Origin: Saprospiraceae bacterium
GTDB taxonomy: Bacteria; Bacteroidota; Bacteroidia; Chitinophagales; Saprospiraceae
Assembly: GCA_016716335.1 (NCBI GenBank)
Contig: JADJWN010000004.1
Location: 241,001-305,000, forward strand
Length of the DNA stretch: 64,000 nt
Reading direction: 5' to 3'
Made by a program: the position numbers and the translations under genes
The notes under the pieces: generated by a model
Databases searched by the model: none
The model's input: only the letters and a program-made list of their open reading frames with translations
Told to the model about the DNA's origin: nothing
Shown: positions 48,560 through 57,519 of the stretch, in pieces
Numbering within the stretch: the first letter of the stretch is position 1
Layout: every line of letters starts with the position of its first letter

Positions 48560-50050
48560 ATGATGTCAAATAAATCTATCCATTTTGTATTAGTGATTAT
48601 AATAAGTTTGTTAAATATTATTCCGTCTGAAGCACAGAAGGAGGATTTTGTCTGGACTTTCGGGTATGCTGTTGTTGTAGATTCATTGTCTGCAAATGGG
48701 GGTACCAATATTGATTTTAATACAAATCCTCCCACTTTGTACAGAGTGAACCGAAAGGTTAATTTTTTAGGCACTTCAAGTTCATTTTGCGATAAAAACG
48801 GCAATCTGGTTTTAGTATCGAATGGATGTCAGATCACTGATGGAAAAGATAATCTGTTGCCATCAGGTGGAGAAAAATTGTTGGCAGGAGATAATTCATT
48901 AATAAGGTTTCATTGCCTGATAGGGATGACTTTATATTTCAGCACTGTATTTTTACCTGTACCTGAGAGTAAAGATGATTGTGTGGCACTGTTTCATTTC
49001 TCCATTAGACAGACCGATCTGGACGAAGAGAACAGGTTTATGAATGATACTATGTTTATGACGACCATTTGTAAAAATCCGATTAGTCAGGAATTTGAGA
49101 TATCTAAACTGAAGGAAATTGTGGACATTCAGAATTTTATGACTGGCAATTTTACTGCTGTTAGACATGCCAATGGTAAAGATTGGTGGTTGATACAAAA
49201 GGTAAGAAGACAAAACAAATTTCTCCTGTATCTGATCAGCAATAATGGGGAAGTAATAAAAAATTATCAAAATATTGGCCCACCGGATTTGGGGGCGTTT
49301 TGTTATTCTCAAAATAAATTCTCACCGGATGGAAGGAAGTATGCCTGGTTTGATCCCTTTATAGGCTTATACATCATGGATTTTGACCGCAGATCAGGTA
49401 CTTTTTCCAATCCTGTTCTGGTACCCACATGGACAAATTTTAATATTTACAGTACAGGCGGTATGGAGTTTTCGCCTAATTCGAGATTTATTTATTGTAC
49501 TACGGGAGATTCTGTTTGGCAGATAGATTTGCACTCAGCAGACTTGGCAAAAAGTAATACCTTAGTGCAGGTATGGGATGGATATAAACGAAATGGGGAT
49601 GGTCTTGAAGTCAATTTCGTTTTTGCACAATTGGGCCCTGACGGACGGATTTATATTTCTAATGGAACAAATTATATTCACTACATCAACAAGCCCAATT
49701 TAAAGGGGGCAGCATGTGATTTCCGGCAGAGAGGTATATTGGCGCCTACTTTGTTGGGCTGGGTTATGCCTTACTTTCCCAATTACAGATTAGGTCCGAT
49801 GCCAGATAAAGCGCCGGGGCAGGGAGACTTCCTGATTACACCAAGTCCGGCATCAGATCAGATTACCATTTATTCAGACATGTCGTATGCAGGCATTAAA
49901 ATGTTCGACATTGCCGGTAAGGAATTTTATGTAGCTTTTGATGGCGCAGGTTGGGCAGACATAAGTGACATTCCGCAAGGTGTATATGTCGTAGCTCTTT
50001 ACAATGATTCGGGTCAACGTCTGGCAGCAAAAAGATTTGTAAAGATATAG
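48560..50050 (+). CDS. Secreted T9SS protein, tandem paralog 2
   Basis: 496 residues, same layout as the gene at 46915 including signal peptide and type A sorting domain. The central segment (about 49049-49540) matches 47393-47895 almost base for base, with a Cys/Phe change (CIGLY versus FIGLY), while the ends differ at many bases. The 30 bases around the ATG are also nearly identical. A recent duplication followed by gene conversion explains this best. The 157-base gap between the copies has no gene. Confidence 0.82.
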   Translation: MMSNKSIHFVLVIIISLLNIIPSEAQKEDFVWTFGYAVVVDSLSANGGTNIDFNTNPPTLYRVNRKVNFLGTSSSFCDKNGNLVLVSNGCQITDGKDNLLPSGGEKLLAGDNSLIRFHCLIGMTLYFSTVFLPVPESKDDCVALFHFSIRQTDLDEENRFMNDTMFMTTICKNPISQEFEISKLKEIVDIQNFMTGNFTAVRHANGKDWWLIQKVRRQNKFLLYLISNNGEVIKNYQNIGPPDLGAFCYSQNKFSPDGRKYAWFDPFIGLYIMDFDRRSGTFSNPVLVPTWTNFNIYSTGGMEFSPNSRFIYCTTGDSVWQIDLHSADLAKSNTLVQVWDGYKRNGDGLEVNFVFAQLGPDGRIYISNGTNYIHYINKPNLKGAACDFRQRGILAPTLLGWVMPYFPNYRLGPMPDKAPGQGDFLITPSPASDQITIYSDMSYAGIKMFDIAGKEFYVAFDGAGWADISDIPQGVYVVALYNDSGQRLAAKRFVKI

Positions 50051-50176
50051 TGAAATTTTTTAAAATTCTCCATTTGTTAAATTCAGACTGTTTTATCAAA
50101 AAACAGAGGTTATTTGTCAGTTTTATTAAAAATCTATTTGTACTCAATCTTAACCTTGAACCATAAAATCGAATTC

Positions 50177-53100
50177 TCAATTCAACTTATACCCAATTCC
50201 CAACTCCTCCAGCTCTGCAATAAAGCGGTAGTCAACCTCCACTTTGCAGCTGGTACTTATCAGATCAATACCGATCAGGTCATGTTCATCCACCACTTTC
50301 AGCTTGAGTAGATGAGGACCTTTTTTGCTTTCACAAAGTGAAGCGATATTCTCAACCAGCGTCTCATTGATGGTTTCCAATGGTAGCTTCAGAGTAATGG
50401 ATTTGGTCAGATTTTTACCCACAGTGTCCATCAGACGTACATCCTGGATGTTGAAATAGGTTCTGCCTGTATCTCTGTTGGTGCGGTTTACCCCCTCGAC
50501 ATACAATACCTGACCTTTTACCAATAAATGTTTGTACTTTTCATAGTTTTCATTGAAGAAACTGATCGTAAAGCTTCCCGTAAAATCCTGGAAAGTCATT
50601 TTGGCATAATTTACGCCCCTCTGATTGGTGCCGATATACACATCGGTGACAATACCGCCGAGCTTCAGCAGTTTTTCATTGATTTGTTCTGCTTTTTCAA
50701 GAGGGCAATTGACGAAATTCCTGAATTCCAGCATAAAGTCATCGAGAGGGTGTCCACTTATATATATACCCGTGACTTCTTTTTCTTTTTCTAATTTTTC
50801 AATCTGGTTCCACTCTTCAACTTTAGGTGGAGCAGGTCTGTCAATGTAATTGGTCATAGAATCTCCGAAAAGGGATATCTGACTGCTTTCCTTTTGAGCC
50901 TGATAGTTGGAGCCGTATTTAAGCACCTGTTCTATAAAACTCTCTCCTCTGTCATTGACTGCAAAATACTGGGCACGGTTCATGTTGCCGAATGAATCCA
51001 GTGCACCGCCCAAAACCAGAGAATCCAGGCATTTTTTATTCACAGACCGGAGATTGAGACGTCGCATCATATCATATACATCGGTGAATGGACCGTTTTT
51101 ACGTCTTTCTTCCACGATTTCGTTTACCGGGCCTTCGCCCACTCCTTTCAGTGCCGATAGTGCAAAACGGATCTGGTCTTTTTGGTTGACGGTAAATTTC
51201 AGATTACTTTCGTTGATGTCAGGTCCGAGCACATCTATTTTCAATCGTTTGGCTTCCTGCAGGAAGAAGTTGATTTTGCTGATGTCGCTCGTATTGTGAT
51301 TGAGTACGGCGGCCATAAATGCTGCCGGATAATGTGCTTTGAGATAGGCTGTCTGAAATGCTAGGTAGGCATAACAGGTAGAGTGCGATTTATTGAAAGC
51401 ATAGGAAGCAAAAGCCTCCCAGTCTGTCCAGATTTTTTTTACGATATTTTCCGGGTGGCCGTTTTTGGTGCATCCTTCTATAAACTTGGGGAGCATCTTG
51501 TCCAATACTGCTTTTTGTTTTTTTCCCATGGCTTTACGGAGCATATCAGCCTCTCCCTTGGTAAATCCGGCCAGTTTTTGCGAAAGCAGCATCACCTGTT
51601 CCTGATACACAGTGATACCATAGGTTTCAGCCAGATATTCTTCCATCTCCGGCAGGTCATATCTGATCTCTTCCTTCCCGTTTTTTCTGGCTATAAAATT
51701 AGGTATATATTGCAGCGGTCCGGGTCGGTACAAGGCATTCATAGCTATCAGATCCTGAAATCGGGTGGGCTTCAGTTCTCTGAGATTTTTCTGCATGCCG
51801 ATGGATTCATACTGGAATATACCCACCATATCTCCCCGCTGAAACAGCTCAAAGGTCTTGGGGTCCTCGAGCGAAATATTATCAATATCAATCTCTACCC
51901 CATATCTTTCTTTTACGATCTCCACCGCATCTTTGATGATGGTGAGGGTTTTGAGTCCCAGAAAATCCATTTTGAGCAATCCTGCCTCCTCTGCCACACT
52001 GTTGTCATACTGTGACACAAGCAGATCTGAATCTTTGGCTGTGGTCACCGGCACATAATTGGTAATATCATCCGGGGTGATGATGACTCCGCAGGCATGG
52101 ATACCGGTATTCCTGACAGATCCTTCGAGGGCTTTGGCGGTACGTATCATGTTTCCGATATCCGATGGGTCCTCTGCCAGCTTCCTGAATTGGTAGGCTT
52201 TTTCCACATCTTCAGGCACCATATCGGCTTTGAGGGCTGGATCGACATCCCCGGCAGCAAGTACCGCCTCGAGGGTAGCCGACAAATGTGAAGGGAAGGT
52301 TTTGGCCACTCTGTCCACTTCGGGCAGAGGTATGTTCATCACCCGGCCTACATCTCTGATGGACATTCTAGCTGCCATGGTGCCGTAGGTGACAATCTGC
52401 GCCACCTGATTTTTTCCGTATTTGTCTATGACATAATCTATGACCTTATTCCTTCCTTCATCATCAAAATCAATATCTATATCCGGCATGGATACCCGCT
52501 CGGGATTCAGAAAACGCTCAAACAGCAGGTCATATCTGATAGGGTCAATATTGGTGATGCCCAGACAATAAGCAACTGCAGATCCCGCAGCAGAACCCCT
52601 GCCGGGACCGACAGATACTCCCATCTGTCTTGCAGCACTGGTAAAATCCTGAACAATCAGAAAATATCCGGGATAACCTGAATGATTGATAACCGACAGC
52701 TCAAAATTGAGACGCTCTTCAATCTCAGGGGTAATGGTGCCATACCTTCGTCTTGCTCCCTCAAAGGTCAGGTGTCTCAGATACAATTCCTGAGAATCAA
52801 AACCCTGAGGCAGCGGAAATGCAGGCAGCAATACATCTCTCGACAGACTGAGCTCTTCAACCTTGGAGGCTATTTCCATCGTATTTTCTACTGCTTCCTT
52901 CACATCTCCGAAAAGGGCATTCATCTCCGCTTTGGTTTTGAAATAGAAGTCTGAGCTAGGAAAATTGAAGCGGTCTTTATCGGTGAGCAGTGAGCCGGTA
53001 TTGATACAAAGCAGTACATCATGGGGCTTCCAGTCCTCTTCGTTGATATAGTGCGAGTCATTGGTGACTATGGTTTTGATATTGTATTTTTTGGCAAAAC

Positions 53101-53707
53101 CGAGCAGCACCTGATTGACATCTTCCTGGCTCATACCGCTGCCGTCTATATCATTCATATTGCGGTGTCTCTGCAGCTCGATATAATAATCTTCACCAAA
53201 AATATCCAGCCACCATTTGAGTCTTTCTTCTGCCAGAGCAATATTTCCTGTCAGTATGGTCTGGGGGATTTCAGCACCGATACAGCAGCTGGTGGCAATC
53301 AGTCCTTCATGATATTTTTCAATGAGCGTTTTGTCTATCCGGGGATATTTGCCATAAAGTCCCTCTGTAAAGCCTAATGAACACAGTTTGGTGAGGTTTT
53401 CATACCCTTGCTTGTTTTTGGCCAGCATGAGCTGATGATAGCGGGTATCTTTCTGACCCCTTGATTTTTCGAAGGATTTGATCCAGCGGTCTTCCGTCAG
53501 ATAAAATTCGCAGCCTACAATGGGCTTTATTCCCTGGGCTTTCGCTTCCTTTACAAACTTAAACACCCCAAACATATTCCCGTGGTCGGTAATAGCCACA
53601 GCTGTTTGCCCGTCTTCCTTAGCTTTTTTAATCAGACCTTTGATGTCCGATGCACCGTCCAGAAGCGAATATTGGGTATGAGAATGTAAATGACAAAAAT
53701 CCTGCAT
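50177..53707 (-). CDS. dnaE: DNA polymerase III subunit alpha
   Basis: Replicative polymerase catalytic subunit. From the ATG at 53707 (MQDFCHLHSHTQYSLLDG) it is 1176 residues; the frame runs 12 codons further upstream, but this start gives the usual PHP N-terminus. PHP domain (FCHLHSHTQYSLLDGASDIKGL, AITDHGNMFG), palm with PDIDIDFDDEGR (catalytic aspartates) and VGPGRGSAAGSAVAYCLGI, fingers with KAMGKKQKAVLDKM and FNKSHSTCYAYLAFQTAYLKAHYP, then helix-hairpin-helix and OB-fold (IGTNQRGVNYAKMTFQDFTGSFTISFF). A complete single frame in a gene this long shows that indel errors are not everywhere. Confidence 0.97.
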   Translation of the reverse strand: MQDFCHLHSHTQYSLLDGASDIKGLIKKAKEDGQTAVAITDHGNMFGVFKFVKEAKAQGIKPIVGCEFYLTEDRWIKSFEKSRGQKDTRYHQLMLAKNKQGYENLTKLCSLGFTEGLYGKYPRIDKTLIEKYHEGLIATSCCIGAEIPQTILTGNIALAEERLKWWLDIFGEDYYIELQRHRNMNDIDGSGMSQEDVNQVLLGFAKKYNIKTIVTNDSHYINEEDWKPHDVLLCINTGSLLTDKDRFNFPSSDFYFKTKAEMNALFGDVKEAVENTMEIASKVEELSLSRDVLLPAFPLPQGFDSQELYLRHLTFEGARRRYGTITPEIEERLNFELSVINHSGYPGYFLIVQDFTSAARQMGVSVGPGRGSAAGSAVAYCLGITNIDPIRYDLLFERFLNPERVSMPDIDIDFDDEGRNKVIDYVIDKYGKNQVAQIVTYGTMAARMSIRDVGRVMNIPLPEVDRVAKTFPSHLSATLEAVLAAGDVDPALKADMVPEDVEKAYQFRKLAEDPSDIGNMIRTAKALEGSVRNTGIHACGVIITPDDITNYVPVTTAKDSDLLVSQYDNSVAEEAGLLKMDFLGLKTLTIIKDAVEIVKERYGVEIDIDNISLEDPKTFELFQRGDMVGIFQYESIGMQKNLRELKPTRFQDLIAMNALYRPGPLQYIPNFIARKNGKEEIRYDLPEMEEYLAETYGITVYQEQVMLLSQKLAGFTKGEADMLRKAMGKKQKAVLDKMLPKFIEGCTKNGHPENIVKKIWTDWEAFASYAFNKSHSTCYAYLAFQTAYLKAHYPAAFMAAVLNHNTSDISKINFFLQEAKRLKIDVLGPDINESNLKFTVNQKDQIRFALSALKGVGEGPVNEIVEERRKNGPFTDVYDMMRRLNLRSVNKKCLDSLVLGGALDSFGNMNRAQYFAVNDRGESFIEQVLKYGSNYQAQKESSQISLFGDSMTNYIDRPAPPKVEEWNQIEKLEKEKEVTGIYISGHPLDDFMLEFRNFVNCPLEKAEQINEKLLKLGGIVTDVYIGTNQRGVNYAKMTFQDFTGSFTISFFNENYEKYKHLLVKGQVLYVEGVNRTNRDTGRTYFNIQDVRLMDTVGKNLTKSITLKLPLETINETLVENIASLCESKKGPHLLKLKVVDEHDLIGIDLISTSCKVEVDYRFIAELEELGIGYKLN

Positions 53708-53741
53708 GGTTGGTGAGATTGTAGTGAGATTAAAGGATTGC

Positions 53742-53749
53742 AAAGATAG
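53742..53749 (-). promoter_or_regulatory. -7 box of dnaE
   Basis: On minus this reads TATCTTTG (TAnnTTTG), 34 bases before the ATG at 53707. It supports that start over the frame's upstream ATG at 53743, which overlaps the box. Confidence 0.45.
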
Positions 53750-53980
53750 GCAAACTCAACGAATCGGATGGTGAAAATTTATATATGTCTTGCACCATGA
53801 TTCAGGTAATGCAAATTCCTGTTTTGTGCAATTATTCTGTTTTTCATTCAGCTTAGGTGTCCTCTCCAATTGGAATTTTTTAGTCTGATGCCTGTAGGCA
53901 CTTATGCTTGTTGGACAATTTAAAAAGGGGCATGACAGCTTTTTTAACAAATTTAAAACACCGCCAACCTGATTTTACTT

Positions 53981-53988
53981 TATCTTTG
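53981..53988 (+). promoter_or_regulatory. -7 box almost touching the start codon at 53996
   Basis: TATCTTTG fits the Bacteroidota -7 box; the first ATG of the following gene is only 7 bases later, so the mRNA would be leaderless or nearly so, unless a later start is used. Confidence 0.4.
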
Positions 53989-53995
53989 CAGACAT

Positions 53996-54382
53996 ATGCG
54001 GTATATAGCTCTCATATTTGCCTTTGTGATATTCGGACAATCCTTAAGTGTTTGTGCTCCGTCCATTTATCATTTAAGCAAAAAAACAGAGAGCCCGGTC
54101 TGTAAAGTTGAGTACGCAGACGGAAAAGAATTGCCGAAATGCTGTAAAAAATCATTAAAATCTCAGGATGAAAGACATGATTCTGAGGATGAGGACAGTC
54201 ATGGATGTTGCGGTGATAATTGCAAATGTCTTTGTTGCGTGAAAGTTTTCATCAAGCAGCTGCCACAGGACAGGATGATTCATTTTTCTGTCAAAGCCTT
54301 GGTGCTTAAAAATATTTACCCTGTATATTTCCATTCGTTTGATTACCATTCAGACACTTTCCATCCTCCACAATCCGTGTGA
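53996..54382 (+). CDS. Small Cys/His-rich secreted protein (HYC_CC_PP type)
   Basis: 128 residues. A signal peptide (IALIFAFVIFGQSLSVCAPS) is followed by cysteine pairs PKCCKK, GCCGDNCKCLCC and His-rich and acidic stretches (DERHDSEDEDSHG), ending DYHSDTFHPP. This matches a Bacteroidota family usually found just before a TonB receptor for heavy metals, as is the case here (70 bases to the HMA-TonB gene). The clustered Cys and His suggest copper or zinc binding at the cell surface. Probably in one operon with the receptor. Confidence 0.75.
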   Translation: MRYIALIFAFVIFGQSLSVCAPSIYHLSKKTESPVCKVEYADGKELPKCCKKSLKSQDERHDSEDEDSHGCCGDNCKCLCCVKVFIKQLPQDRMIHFSVKALVLKNIYPVYFHSFDYHSDTFHPPQSV

Positions 54383-54452
54383 ATTAAAGTAGCTTATTGA
54401 TTATCCGGATCTGAAAAGATCAGACTTTTAATTCATTTTTAATTCAATACAT

Positions 54453-56969
54453 ATGAGAAAGTGTCATATATTATTAACTGTTTTTGTATTTTTTGTATCT
54501 ATCCCGATATTCGGGCAGGCCAAAAGGACTATCCCTGTGAGCGGTGCCTGCGGTATGTGTAAGGATAGAATAGAGAAAGTAGCCTTAAACACCATAGGTG
54601 TAAAAAAAGCGAATTACAATCTTGAAAAACAGGAACTCAGGATTGAAGTGCAGGAAGGACTTTTTGTAGAGAGTGATCTGATAAAAGCCATTTTGAAAGC
54701 CGGACACGATGCCGCAGGTCAGGTGGCAGCAGAGGAAGATTATCTGGCGTTGCATTCCTGCTGCAAATACAGAGATCATGATCATGATCCTGATGAAATC
54801 TCCAATGATCTCAATGGAGTAGTATATCAGAGGCTGGACAATGGAGAGCTGTTGCCATTGATAGGTGCTACCGTCAGATGGTTGGATTCCGGTATCGGTA
54901 CTGTTACCAACCTCATGGGGGAGTTCTCTCTTCCTATGAATAGCGAAGATCATGTTATTGTGGTAAGTTATGTCGGGTTTAAGCAGGATACACTTCACAT
55001 CCACGAACATGGTTTTGTCAGGATTGTAATGGTGAGCAATACAGTGCTGGATGCAGTCACCATAAGTCATAAGAAACGTACCACCGAAGTTTCCTACCTG
55101 GATCCTATCAAAACTCAGAATATCAGCTCTAAGGAATTGCTCAAGGCTGCCTGCTGCAATCTTGCAGAAAGCTTTGATACTACCCCTGCCATAGATGCTT
55201 CTGTGACAGATGCAGTGACAGGTACCCGAAAAATAGAAATGCTGGGTCTGGCGGGTCCTTACGTTCAGTTTACCCGGGAGAATATTCCTGACATCAGGGG
55301 ACTGGCTGCTGTCCAGGGATTGGCATATACACCCGGACCGTGGATCGAAAGTATGCAGCTCAATATGGGAGCTGGCTCGGTAGTCAATGGTTTTGAAAGT
55401 CTGACCGGTCAGATCAACGTGGAGCTCCGCAAACCCTGCCATGAAGAAAGCCTCCATCTCAATGCCTATGCCAATCAGGCAGGCCGCTTTGAGGTAAATT
55501 ATTTCGGTAAGCATAAGGTTTCGGACCAATGGAGTACAGCTACACTGGCACATGCCTCCACCAGGATACAGCGCAGAGACCACAATCATGATGGTTTTCT
55601 GGATATGCCTCTGGGAAAACAGTTTTCCTTTGTCAATCGCTGGAAATATACAGATGGCGAAGGGCAGGAAGGACAGGCAGGCATAAAGTACACTTATATG
55701 GATAATCTGAGTGGCCAAAACAATTTCAGACTCAATGAATCCAGCAGAGCCAATGTCTGGGGTGCAGATATGACCACCAATCGGATAGAATTCTGGGCAA
55801 AAAGGGGATTTGTAAAATTGGATAAGCCTTATAAAACCCTTGGATTCCAGTTTTCCGGAGTATATCATGATCAGGATGCCATGTTCGGATTGAGAAAGTA
55901 TGACGCTACTCAAAAATCACTGTACTTCAACTCTATTTATCAAACGATAATTGGCACCACAGACCATCAGATCCGTGGAGGTATGAGTTTTCAGTGGGAT
56001 AATTTTCATGAGGTTGTGGTCAACAGCCATTACAACCGGAATGAATGGGTGCCCGGTATATTTGGAGAATATACTTACAAAGGCAGTGAAAAATTCAGTT
56101 GGCTCAGTGGTATCAGATTAGACTACCACAATAATTTCGGCTGGTTTGTCACCCCGAGATTAAACATACGCTATGCACCTCAGGAGACCACTGTCTTCCG
56201 GTTTGCAGCAGGACGGGGCCAGAGAACTGAAAGTATCTTTGCTGAAAATATCGGTTTGTTTGCTTCCTCAAGGCAGATCCGGGTACTGGGCATTAAATCT
56301 GATACTCCCTATGGACTGAATGCTGAGGTCGCCTGGAATGTGGGGTTAAGTGTGACACAGGAAGTAAAAGTATTGGGCCGTAATGTATTCCTTTCTGTAG
56401 ATGCCAATAGAGTGGACTTTGTCAATCAGATCGTTGTGGATTTTGATCATAGTCCGCAGGAAGTATTGTTTTATAATCTGACAGGCCAGTCTTATGCCAA
56501 CAGTGTTCAGGCACAGGTAGAAATTGAGGCCGCCTCATGGCTGGATGTCAGGCTGGCATACAGGTACAATGACGTTCAGACCACATATGGAGAGCAGTTG
56601 TTAAGAAAACCCCTTACTTCCCCTTCAAGAGCATTTGTCAATATGGCTTTTGATTTCGGCAAAGGCTGGAAATGGGATTATACCATCAACCGCATGAGCG
56701 AAGCAAGAATTCCCAACACTCAGAGCAATCCGGAGAGATATCGTTGGTATACAGAAGCACCTGCCTATTTCATCAGCAATACACAGATCAGTAAAACCTG
56801 GCCCAACAAATTTGAACTCTATCTGGGGGGGGAAAACATTTTTGATTACAGATTGCATGACCCGATTATCGCTGCCGACCAGCCCTTCAGTCCGTTTTTT
56901 GATGGCTCGATGGTTTGGGCTCCGGTCATGGGTATCAATATTTATGCAGGATTGAGGTTCAGCTTATGA
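54453..56969 (+). CDS. TonB-dependent receptor with N-terminal heavy-metal (HMA) domain
   Basis: 838 residues. Signal peptide (LLTVFVFFVSIPIFGQA), an HMA domain at about residues 25-90 with GACGMCKDRIE (CxxC) and LIKAILKAGHDAAG, a His/Cys segment (HSCCKYRDHDHDPDE), a carboxypeptidase-like domain (NGVVYQRLDNGELLPLIGATVRW), then plug (NIPDIRGLAAVQGLAYTPGPWIESMQLNMGAGSVVNGFESLTGQINVEL) and barrel. The CCN pair in LLKAACCNLAESF is conserved in such receptors. This build is typical of outer-membrane proteins handling copper or another soft metal. Direction of transport is not known. Confidence 0.88.
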   Translation: MRKCHILLTVFVFFVSIPIFGQAKRTIPVSGACGMCKDRIEKVALNTIGVKKANYNLEKQELRIEVQEGLFVESDLIKAILKAGHDAAGQVAAEEDYLALHSCCKYRDHDHDPDEISNDLNGVVYQRLDNGELLPLIGATVRWLDSGIGTVTNLMGEFSLPMNSEDHVIVVSYVGFKQDTLHIHEHGFVRIVMVSNTVLDAVTISHKKRTTEVSYLDPIKTQNISSKELLKAACCNLAESFDTTPAIDASVTDAVTGTRKIEMLGLAGPYVQFTRENIPDIRGLAAVQGLAYTPGPWIESMQLNMGAGSVVNGFESLTGQINVELRKPCHEESLHLNAYANQAGRFEVNYFGKHKVSDQWSTATLAHASTRIQRRDHNHDGFLDMPLGKQFSFVNRWKYTDGEGQEGQAGIKYTYMDNLSGQNNFRLNESSRANVWGADMTTNRIEFWAKRGFVKLDKPYKTLGFQFSGVYHDQDAMFGLRKYDATQKSLYFNSIYQTIIGTTDHQIRGGMSFQWDNFHEVVVNSHYNRNEWVPGIFGEYTYKGSEKFSWLSGIRLDYHNNFGWFVTPRLNIRYAPQETTVFRFAAGRGQRTESIFAENIGLFASSRQIRVLGIKSDTPYGLNAEVAWNVGLSVTQEVKVLGRNVFLSVDANRVDFVNQIVVDFDHSPQEVLFYNLTGQSYANSVQAQVEIEAASWLDVRLAYRYNDVQTTYGEQLLRKPLTSPSRAFVNMAFDFGKGWKWDYTINRMSEARIPNTQSNPERYRWYTEAPAYFISNTQISKTWPNKFELYLGGENIFDYRLHDPIIAADQPFSPFFDGSMVWAPVMGINIYAGLRFSL

Positions 56970-57100
56970 CCCTTATCAGCTTCATCCATGAATCTTTTCA
57001 GGAATACTGCTTAATACAGTCAGTTTGTAAAATCTGACATACTTAAAAACCTGGTTAATATGGTATAAGGTAGTTTAATCCATTTTGTAATAATAGGAAA

Positions 57101-57125
57101 CCCCGGTGATTCATCGGGGTTTTTT
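57101..57125 (+). terminator. Rho-independent terminator
   Basis: CCCCG (57101-57105) pairs with CGGGG (57115-57119), loop GTGATTCAT, followed by TTTTTT. It lies 130 bases after the HMA-TonB receptor gene. Confidence 0.75.
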
Positions 57126-57271
57126 GTTTCTGTGATTTCGGTACACTGTCATTTTCTTCCATACACTTCAATCTTACAGTATTCAGATAAAAAACCTGTT
57201 TGCATAGGACTTTTTTGATGAATGAATTACATATTAAAAAAAATAAATATAAAAAAATTATTGTAAAACAA

Positions 57272-57302
57272 TTGTTTATACATAACATATATTTTACATT
57301 TG
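57272..57302 (+). promoter_or_regulatory. Promoter of the large T9SS gene (TTG-N20-TACATTTG)
   Basis: TTG at 57272-57274 and TACATTTG at 57295-57302 with 20 bases between, a good Bacteroidota promoter. It would leave a 5' leader of about 210 bases before the ATG at 57520, long enough for RNA-level control, though I see no known riboswitch. Confidence 0.55.
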
Positions 57303-57519
57303 TGAGTGTTTTCCCAAATTGTGAAGGAAAACTACATCCCTCATCAAAGACAGTAAATGTGAATCCGGTGGTTCAATACGCCTGAAAATTCGCAATCCTA
57401 AAGCTTGACAATTCATTTCAGCGTGGTATCGGCAGCATTGTGTAATGCTGTTGGTTCGCTGGTATGTACGATCATATTGGCTAAACTTAAACTTATTTAT
57501 AACTCAAAATTTAGATCTC

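Noticed and set aside
54585..55913. 442-codon minus-strand frame opposite the HMA-TonB receptor
   Set aside because: Long only because of codon bias in the receptor gene; no recognisable domains and no start signals.
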